This document shows positions 30,123 to 39,100 of a stretch of 43,025 bases of DNA, in pieces. Origin of the DNA: a virus; the IMG/VR virus record IMGVR_UViG_3300002138_000051, positions 1-43,025 of that record. One strand, written 5' to 3'. Under the pieces are notes generated by a model that searched no databases, was not told the DNA's origin, and was given only the letters and a program-made list of their open reading frames with translations. A program made the translations under genes and the position numbers. Numbering within the stretch: position 1 is the first letter of the stretch; every line of letters begins with the position of its first letter.

Positions 30123-31276
30123 GCTAATTTTCCGTTTATTGATTTAATATTTGCAATTGGTATCCCATTAATAGTTTTTATATTAGCTATCGGAATCCCA
30201 TTATATGTTTTAACCTCTCCTGTAGCAGATGGGGTTGTAATTGAATAGAATGTAGCAGGGTCGTTTTGGTTGGTGTATTCAGTTAATAACCAATTAGCGT
30301 CTCTAATACCTTCTGTAATTCTAACTTCATCTATTTGGCCATCGAAATATCCAGAAGGTCCGCTTCTAGCTCCAAGTATTATCTTGTTTGTATTTGAGCC
30401 TGAGCCAAAAGTAACTGTTGTTCCTACTGGGGTACTTTGAATAACTCCATTTATATAAATATCTTCGCCTGTTCCAGATGAATAGCTAAAACCTATATGA
30501 TACCACACCCCTGTACTTAAGGCTGCACCATCATCAAATGCGCCACCAATACTACCACTACCGTTATAATCCAAACGAACGCCTATACTATTAGCAGTAC
30601 CTCCATCATCAGAACAAGCCATTTGCACTAAATCTGTACCATTATAGAAATTAAAGAATCTTCGATTTACACCACCAGATGATGCAAAGTCGTCTACCTT
30701 TATCCAACATGATACAGTAAATCCTGTAGCTGCTGAAGGTGTTATGCCGGCGAATCCTGTTCCAGACTGCTCTGTATATTGACTACTTCCGTTGAAATCC
30801 AATGAACCATCTATTTCACCTGCTGTTTGGGTAGGTGAATTTGTTGGTGCTAAATCTGCTCCTGTTGCTGTTGAATCTAAATTGTTACTTGATGTTGCCT
30901 CTGCCAAGTGATATACTGCTTGATAGCTAGAATCCCATACGTTATTTTTATCAGACTGGTCTGTGGTTATCCCACTATCACCATAAGCTAAATATATGTC
31001 AGTATCTACTGAGTCAGACAAACTAGGTATCTTTACCCAATATACAACTTCTCCTGTAGTTGCTGTGTATTTCTCAGTTTCCCATTTCAAAAGAGTTGTC
31101 AATCCTGAATCTGAGTAAAAGGCGATATCGTAACCATTAGCATTTTGTACTAAACCACCATTAGCAACTGTAGCTAAAAACGAATATGTTCCAGATACCA
31201 ATAAAGGAAAATCTGTTAGCGTTGCTGCTACTAAAGAACTATCTATCGTTATGGTTTCGTAATTTGAAAATGCCAT
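30119..31276 (-). CDS. Lectin-like tail protein (DUF2341 plus LamG/concanavalin A-like)
   Basis: In this 385-residue protein, residues about 1-125 match the DUF2341 pattern: Y-E-T-I-T-I-D, then D-F-P-L-L-V, A-F-Y-S-D-S-G, and I-Y-L-A-Y-G-D. A LamG-like domain follows, with Y-H-L-A-E-A (about 130), L-D-F-N-G-S-S-Q-Y, F-T-V-S-C-W-I-K and Q-I-D-E-V-R-I. Such domains bind sugars. The C-terminus has a repeated N-G-I-P-I-A-N-I-K. It is probably a host-glycan-binding fibre component. Confidence 0.88.
   Translation of the reverse strand: MAFSNYETITIDSSLVAATLTDFPLLVSGTYSFLATVANGGLVQNANGYDIAFYSDSGLTTLLKWETEKYTATTGEVVYWVKIPSLSDSVDTDIYLAYGDSGITTDQSDKNNVWDSSYQAVYHLAEATSSNNLDSTATGADLAPTNSPTQTAGEIDGSLDFNGSSQYTEQSGTGFAGITPSAATGFTVSCWIKVDDFASSGGVNRRFFNFYNGTDLVQMACSDDGGTANSIGVRLDYNGSGSIGGAFDDGAALSTGVWYHIGFSYSSGTGEDIYINGVIQSTPVGTTVTFGSGSNTNKIILGARSGPSGYFDGQIDEVRITEGIRDANWLLTEYTNQNDPATFYSITTPSATGEVKTYNGIPIANIKTINGIPIANIKSINGKLA
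30122..30214 (-). repeat. N-G-I-P-I-A-N-I-K peptide repeat at the C-terminus of the lectin-like protein
   Basis: Two exact protein copies of N-G-I-P-I-A-N-I-K plus a third degenerate start (I-N-G-K-L-A). The two coding copies differ at wobble positions, so this is not a recent duplication. Confidence 0.8.
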
Positions 31277-32775
31277 TATACTACTGTACTGTAATCAGGT
31301 GAAGGGTTAAAATATATTACGTCTGCTGATACAGCGTGTCCAATTACTCTAACAACTTCATCAGTTGCTGAAGGAGCTGTTTCTGTAATTCCAGCAGTTG
31401 TAAGACTCATGTATAATGTAGCACCTACTGTCCAAGCCCATGTGTCATCTCTAACAAATGAACCTGGTAAAGCTACTCTCATTGCTTGAGTATCATTTTT
31501 AGATTCTAAGGATATAGCTAATGCTCCCACACCTGTTGCTGCGACTGAAGCATCTGCTTGTAACCATTTACCTCCTGAACCAAGATACACTAAATCCATT
31601 ACTGTTATTGTAGCTCCGGATAGTATTGTATTTGTAGTTGGTCCATTTGAAGTATGATCGGTATCTGGAGTTGCATCATAGTCATTATCTAATTGAGTTC
31701 TGAATGTACCTTGAGAATAGAATAAATGGTCATTGATTCTTTCAATACCTCCATCTTCAGGTGTACCTAAAGCTGTAGCTGCATCTATTTTAATAGGTGC
31801 TCCACTAGCTGCTCCTGTACCTTTAACGTGAAGAATAGCTGTTGAATTTGAAGCCCCTAAGTTAAAAGCATTTCTACCTGATCTAATCTTTAACGCGTAG
31901 TGAGTACCATTCATTGCAGTAAGTGTTGGATTATAATCCAATGCCACTACATCTGTAACTCCTCCTCCTGTATAATTGTAAGTCGGTCTCCATCCATTTA
32001 AAATATTTGTACCCGTTATACTTGCTCCGCTATCTTGCCATGCAGCATACTGAAGCATAAATGGTTTATTATCAAAATATCCTGTAGTAGTTCTAGCTTT
32101 GTGGAATATAAATCCATCTGCATTGGACGCATCAACATTGAAAAACATACCTTCTAATCCAGAAGTACTTGAATGCATTATATACGCTTCAGTTGAATCA
32201 TTATATGCTTGCGCTGAAGGAAATATAATAGAACCATTAGACATTACTCTAAAGGTTTTAGTAGTACTTCCATAAACAGTAATAGCTGCTCTACCAGAGC
32301 TTGCTGCACCTCTTAAAATTTCTACACCAGCATCTGTTGAATTTACGGCATTTACCATTCTGATAATATTATCAGAACTAGCACCTATAAATGAAAATAC
32401 ATAGTTGGAAGTAGAAGACGCACTATATGCGTTGAAAGTATAGTCTGTATTTGTAGCTGCTGACCCTGCACCAAAGACAATTGAACGATTGTTACCAACC
32501 CTCAATACATCATATGTTGCCGATTGAGCATATAATGAATAACCAGAACTATCGTTAGCTCCTTTTGTATGTATAGTTCCTAAAAGGGAACTTGATATAC
32601 CTACTCCTAATTGACCTGATTGATACGTAAAGTTAGCATCTTCAGCTGTTTGTGAAGAGCCGTCAATATATGGAACGACATTAGGTGAAAAGTCACTAGC
32701 TAATGTAGGGCCAAAGGTGTAGCTTGAGCCACCCCCTCCATTAGGAAATATTTGTAAAAATGCACTATCTCCCAT
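31276..32775 (-). CDS. Tail fibre protein, 499 residues
   Basis: Gly/Ser/Thr/Asn-rich beta protein. It has N-V-V-P-Y-I-D-G-S-S-Q-T-A-E-D (about 30-44), L-G-V-G-I-S, then H-T-K-G-A-N-D-S-S-G-Y-S, a pattern of phage fibre shafts. A second copy of the L-H-V-K-G-T-G segment appears at about 317-323. The C-terminal part (G-A-T-I-T-V-M-D-L-V-Y-L-G-S-G-G) resembles fibre-tip domains. It overlaps the lectin gene start by one base. Confidence 0.8.
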   Translation of the reverse strand: MGDSAFLQIFPNGGGGSSYTFGPTLASDFSPNVVPYIDGSSQTAEDANFTYQSGQLGVGISSSLLGTIHTKGANDSSGYSLYAQSATYDVLRVGNNRSIVFGAGSAATNTDYTFNAYSASSTSNYVFSFIGASSDNIIRMVNAVNSTDAGVEILRGAASSGRAAITVYGSTTKTFRVMSNGSIIFPSAQAYNDSTEAYIMHSSTSGLEGMFFNVDASNADGFIFHKARTTTGYFDNKPFMLQYAAWQDSGASITGTNILNGWRPTYNYTGGGVTDVVALDYNPTLTAMNGTHYALKIRSGRNAFNLGASNSTAILHVKGTGAASGAPIKIDAATALGTPEDGGIERINDHLFYSQGTFRTQLDNDYDATPDTDHTSNGPTTNTILSGATITVMDLVYLGSGGKWLQADASVAATGVGALAISLESKNDTQAMRVALPGSFVRDDTWAWTVGATLYMSLTTAGITETAPSATDEVVRVIGHAVSADVIYFNPSPDYSTVV

Positions 32776-32779
32776 AATA

Positions 32780-33088
32780 TTATTTATATAACCATTGAAT
32801 GTTAGCAGAACCTGAAAGCATAGTAAATACTATTTCATTAGCATTAACAGTACTAAACTGCATTGCTTCAGAACTTGTATATTCTACAGCTGTTCCGCCA
32901 TCTATTGTAATTGTTAAAGATCCTGATACTACAATCCATGCTATTGCATGAACCGTACCCTTAGCAAAGGTATAGCTATCAGTTCCGCCAAAGGTGATTA
33001 CCGTTTGGGCTAGTTTGTTATAACAGCATCCATTGCCATTACGTGTATTTTTTGCTACTTCTCTAAGTAGTTCGCTAGTTTCGCTCAT
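32780..33088 (-). CDS. Small beta-rich virion protein, 102 residues
   Basis: A helical start (S-E-L-L-R-E-V-A-K-N-T) is followed by C-C and then nine or so beta strands (I-T-F-G-G-T-D-S-Y-T-F). It is first in the promoter-led transcript that includes the fibre genes. It is probably a decoration or fibre-attachment protein. Confidence 0.72.
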   Translation of the reverse strand: MSETSELLREVAKNTRNGNGCCYNKLAQTVITFGGTDSYTFAKGTVHAIAWIVVSGSLTITIDGGTAVEYTSSEAMQFSTVNANEIVFTMLSGSANIQWLYK

Positions 33089-33183
33089 AATTAATCAAAT
33101 TTTAAAAATTTCAGGATAAGATATCCCCGAAGGATAACCCTTCCAGCTTTATACAAAGATACAATATCCTGAAAATTTTACAA
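33089..33183 (-). promoter_or_regulatory. Promoter with a structured leader before the fibre-gene operon
   Basis: Minus strand: TTG (33183-33181), 19 bases, TATCTTTG (33161-33154). The start codon is at 33088, about 65 bases further on, unlike the other promoters. The leader can fold (TATCC-TTCGG-GGATA, and a second short GGATA/TATCC stem). This could be a 5' stabilising hairpin. Confidence 0.8.
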
Positions 33184-33190
33184 TAGTTAA

Positions 33191-36100
33191 TTATCTACGT
33201 TTTTTGCTATTTCTTTTTCTAACTCTTTTAGCCGCTCCTTTATCTTTCTGATAAGCATAAATACTCTTATCAAAATATTCAAATGCGCTCAATGAAGATT
33301 TTGCATATTTCATATCAGATTTAGTTCTTAGAATTTTAGATAAGTTATAAAGAACCCAATTATCTTTCATTTGAGAGTAATAAGGATCTTTTGTCTTAAT
33401 ATCAGCTTCTTCAAATCGTAATCCTTTAAAATCATAAGGTATTGCAGATGACGCAGCTAAATTCATTGCAGGCCTTCCTACAGCATATTCAAAAAAGTTT
33501 TCTATGGCATTACCTCTAACTCTATTATCTTCGTTTGCCACTACGAAAGGGAATCCAAGATACTCAGCAGGATTAAATACAGATGCTTCAGCATATATCT
33601 TTCTTGCCATTAATAACGAATACCACATTAAAGGAGCTTCCTCGTCATCATCTCCAGACTCTTTTACAAATTCTGCAAATTGATACATTAAGGCTCCTGC
33701 GATATTTAGTATTACAAGATCTTTTCGCATTTTTAAAACCCCATCTCTTTCATTAGCTGTTAATCCTTTAGAGCCTTGTAATATAGTTAAAGGATTAGAC
33801 CTTGATAGTCTGCCTACCATTCTATAGTATCCTTCAATTTCAATACCTGATGCCAGTATTCTTCGTTTGCCCGCTCTTACCATTAAAGGGTTATAGAAGT
33901 AACCTTTCATGAATAGCAATATTCTACCTAACAAAAACTGTTTAGCATATACAGCGTTATCTGCTGAGAAGTTACCTTGAGTAAACTGTTGCATTTCCTT
34001 AACAGCTTTAGTAATTTCTAATTCGTCCTTTTGAGTAATATTATCTTTTGGTATAAGCTTACCATCTACAAAATCAAATGAATCCATTATAGACACACCG
34101 TTTATTTTATGACTCTTCATGTACAATTCAAACATAGTCAATTCTAAATGTACCTCAGATATTCTTCTTTGAGCTCCTGATATATAACCTAACCCATTAG
34201 CAAGTTTAACCATACCTGAAACATTATTTACAGAAGTATCGTTAACATCTAAGTTTGCGACTACATTAAGTCTTTTTACAAGAGCCATATACTTACTAGA
34301 ATCTTTACCAATAGTAGTGTCATATAACTTTGAAGCACTTCCTTGATTCAGACTATATTGATACATTGTTACTTCTACCGCTCTTTTTAAAGCTACTGCG
34401 TATGAAGATATAAATGAACCTTGTCCATATTGTCTTAACTTTGAAGCATTTACCCAAATTTGATAAGCTCCCATTGCTGAGTTCTTTATAGATGCGCTAA
34501 TCAACCAAGGTAAAAACAATCTTGTAAAAGCTAAATTAGAATGTGCGTTATCTGTAATTTTATCTGCTATTTTTGCAAATCCTGAAGCGGCGGTTCTAGT
34601 TTGTTTGTTTACTCTTTTATTTATTTCGTATTCTAAAGATAATCTACGACTTTTTTTAGTAGACATATTATCTATAGTTTCTGAAATAGTATTAATAGCC
34701 GGTAATAATTCTTTCATTTTTTCAGATCTGTGCATTTCAATATTATACATTGAAAGAACTCTAAACAAATCCTTCTCTTGAGTTTTTATAGAAGATGATT
34801 TATTTATATATTTAGCCATTACGCGAACTTTAACCCTTTTCGATTGTGCTGCAGCTGCTCTTCTTCTTATAGTATCTTGACTGTCTTCTCCATATACATC
34901 CTCTAATTCTGAAGTGTCAATTCCCATTAATTGATTTAAACTAGCACCGAGACTCTCTTTAGTCCAAGCATCTTTTGTAAACCATCTTTTAAATTTCCAA
35001 TTAGCAGGATTTAGAATTTGCATTTTTCTATGGATGCCTGTACTATTTATTCTAGGTAAAGCTCTTCCTGATCTTTCAGACTTCTTCTTATTACTTTGAT
35101 CCTGTTCATACTTAGCTACTACTTTTTCTAAAAAGTCTTTATCGTTGTCCGATAGCGTATGATATCTAGGAGAGTCATATCTTCCAGGATTAACTGGATC
35201 TTTTGGTATTTTATTTTCGTCTAATGCTATATTACCTTGAGCCGTTCTAAAGCTTGGATTTTCAAAAGCTTTGTTAACTTCATACTGGCTCCATGAGTTA
35301 GACGGAACGTCTTCATAATCATATCTACCTTTAGGTACAGTTGCTCTCCAAGTGTAAATAGGTTTATATGTTTTTTTACCTATTCTAATTACGTTATTAG
35401 GAAGATTTGCTGTAGTCTTTTTTCTATATTGCTCAGTTACATCTATTGTGTTTTCTTTAAAGAAGTCACTATCGTAAAACGCAGCATTCATTTCTTCAGC
35501 TGTAGGAGATAGTCCTTTTTTTCTCATATCAGTTTCTAGTTGAGATGTAATACTTTGACGCATAAATTCCCATTTATCTGTTAAAGGAGTATCTTGAATA
35601 TCGTTCAACATTTCTAGAAGTATTTTAAGCTCTCTTATTTCTGCTTTAGTAAGCTTTGAATGTGAACTTTTTAATTTTGTCTTTAATTCTTCTAAAGATG
35701 TTTCAGCGTCTCTAATCTTTTCACTTAATGATAGAGCCTCGATACCGTCCAATATTCCATTCTCGTCTCTAAGACCTTTTGTCATAGAAAATATATCAGC
35801 CCATATATCCGCAAATTGCTCTTTAGCAGCATCTTCGGCATCTTGGTCTTTTATATGACCATCTATAATTTCTTGTATGCCTAATAAGATATCATTTCTT
35901 TCATCGTAAAATTCTTGAGGTATAGTAGTTTTAGCATTAGTCTTTCTCCATTCATCAAATTCAGTTTGAATTGATTCCATTGATATTCTGTTAGCATTAT
36001 TCGGTTGACTCTTATATAGAGCTTTAGCACTTGATAAACTATTTACTAACACCTGTCTTTCATTTGTCCATTTAGCCATCGCTAGCTTAGGTACGTAAAA

Positions 36101-39100
36101 GTTATCTACGTTTATAGGATCATCTCCTGGAGTAATTACAACATCTCTTTTAGCTTTCTTCCATTCAGCTATTGCAGTAGCTACCAATAAAGCATCTCCT
36201 GTTTTCTTCTGACCAGTTGTTAAATCATATTCTGATTCTAGTCTAGCTAAGTCTAACGCTAATTCTTTCTTTTCTTCATTTAGTATATCGAACGTTATTG
36301 GGTCTGGTGATATTTCTAATTCATCTTGCAAAGCTATCAGCCTATCAATAAATGGTTGTCTGAAATCTCTTACGCTTCGCCCATCGGATAATATAGCATT
36401 ATCCAATATTTCACGAATCTCATAGTATTTATCTATATATCTTCTATTACCATAAGTGTCTATTAATGATTGTCTTATATCCGATAGTGTTTTTACAGGA
36501 TCTAGTTTTTCATCATCTGTAAGGAACCTATCAAAGTTTTCATGGAATGTTTCATCAACATAATCTATATTACCTTTAGTCTCATAAGAGTTTACTAAAT
36601 GTTCTAATACTGATAAATCATTTTCAAATTGCCATTGTGCAGTTGCTCCAAGCATTCGAACTTCTTGATACGTTTCTAATTCTCCGTTCTTTCTATTATA
36701 TATTTTACGCGTTACCGTTTCTAAGAATTTATCATATGTAGAGTTTCCTATATTTTGAACAACTCCATGTTGTTGAAATATTTCATTGTATTCATCTATA
36801 TCTTTAGCAGCATCTTTATAAGCTTCTTGAGTAGCGTCTGCTAGTAAATTAGCAACAGCTTGTACAGCCTCATCGTAGTGAGTTAATCCACCTTCCATAA
36901 ATTTAGAAAGTATAGCAGATGAGAATCTACTATCCGGACGATAATCTTGAAGTAAACTAATTACATTTTCTGCTGATACAGGAGGGTTATCATATTCTGC
37001 TTGCAGTTTATCTATTTTAGCTTGTATTCTGTTTCTTGCCTTAGTGCTTGTAGTAGTATTTAAATCTTTTTGAAGTTTAATAATATCTTTATTAATATTC
37101 TTTTTGAAATTAGCTACTTTAGGTTCTAAGTGTTTTCTAAAGATTTCAGTTAAGTTCTGAATATCTAGTTTCTTATTTTGATTAATTGCAGTAGTGGCTA
37201 CACTTGAAATAGACGCAGCAACCTCCGCAATACCCTCTATGTTATTTTCATCTGCAAAGATAAGATTGTAACTTATCATTTGGTTATGATATATTTCAAG
37301 TAAATCGTTTATTCTAGATATCTCATTAAATAAATATAATCTAGTTTTAGTATCTAACGGGTCACCATCATCAGTTACACCATCTTTAAGCATCTTTCTA
37401 ATTTGGACACCCCTATCACTTAACATCTGTACATTAGTGTAAGATGTTCTGAAGTACTCTAATGAATTCATAGCCATATCCATAAGCTCTGCTGATGCTA
37501 TAGCAGCTTCTAGTTTAGCGTTACTTACATCAAAAGGTTTCTTGCTTGGTAGATTTATAAACTCTTTCATATTTTGTATGAATGACATATCATCTACTGA
37601 TATAGATTGCATTAACTCTGATAACTCATTTAGAATTTTAACATTTGGGTCATTTGCTCTAGCAGGATTTGTTAAGTCTGAACGAACTAAACCACCTGTT
37701 AAATGGTTGGCAATCTCTTCAGAAGTATTCTTATCAAACGCTATACTTAATAAACGCTCTTCTCTAGAATGAGATTCACCTAAGTTTATTTCGCCTGATT
37801 GAACCCCGTTTAAAAATTCTCTAAACGCATCGTGATTTGCTATAAACAGCCCTTTAATCCAATCTAATAATCTGGCTAGTACTGTTTTACCAACGTTCAC
37901 CTCTTCTTCAGACAATCCTTCAGATTCTTGTATATACATTTCAGCTAGTAGTTTACCTACAGCTTCTAGTTTTATCTTTTCTTCATTTACTGAACCATCT
38001 TCATTCAGATATGCTGGATGTGTTTTATATTGGTTATATGTTTGTTTATATATTTTATAATTTTTTATTGAATTTAAAAGAGGTTGAACCATTTCAGCCG
38101 GAGCTATTAAAGTAAGCATATGCATAGCTTCTTCAGTTAGAGCTACATTTTCAGCTCCTTCAGCTAAAGCGATGAATCTTTCCACCCCATCGGCAAAACC
38201 ATTTAATCCGTGTTCTTCTAGTAAGTTATTAATTATTTTAACTGGTACTTTTAATTTAATTAACAAGTCTCTAACTTTAGCTATTGTTTCATTTGTAGCA
38301 GTTCTCTGATAGTTACTAGGCATATTAAATACTATCGGATTGGTAGCATTGACAACTTTTTGATCTTTTAAATCTACCTCTGCCCACTTATTACCATATT
38401 CATCAGTAACGTCTTTAGTATTAAATTGTTTAGATAATATCTTACTTACATTATTTTCGTAGAAGTTATATATAGGTCTTAGCGCACCGAACCCTTCTCT
38501 TTCTACTCTTTCAAGTTCTTGTTTAAGCTGATTTATTTCAGTTTTTCTAAATTTTTTAGTTTCTATATATCTTAAGTCAATGTTGTCATTACTATTAATA
38601 TAATTTTCTGCTTCTTTTTCTGTATTAAATTCTTTACCTTCTGTATTACCATTTTCATCTAAAATAGTAAAAGTATCAACATCTATTTCTTTTAATCGAT
38701 CTTGTTTAACTTTCTTAAACTCTTCTAAAGTAGTATGACCTTCTACTTTAGCAGCCGTATCTCCTTTTGGGAATAATACTTTTTCATATCCTTTCTTAGC
38801 ACTATCTTGTATTATTGATTTAACAAAGAAGTTAACCCAGTTATTATCTTTATTTAAGAGTTGTAGGAATTGGTTTTCAGATGATTCTTTTTTCGAAGGA
38901 GTTAAAGAGAGTAATCTTTTTCTTTCTGTTTCTACTAAGTTATTAGCCTCTTCTTCAGTTTTACCTTCATATTCTGTTAATGAGTATTTATAACCTGATA
39001 ACCTTTCCTCCATATTAGCTGTCCCACTCATACCTGGAGTATTAAGAGAGTTAGCTTTAGGATTAGTAACCAAATCTTCTCTATCTCTACCTTTCTGAAA

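Noticed and set aside
37243-37254. TATCTTTG-like box (minus strand) followed by an ATG inside the giant gene
   Set aside because: There is no TTG at the required distance upstream and it lies in a continuous coding frame.
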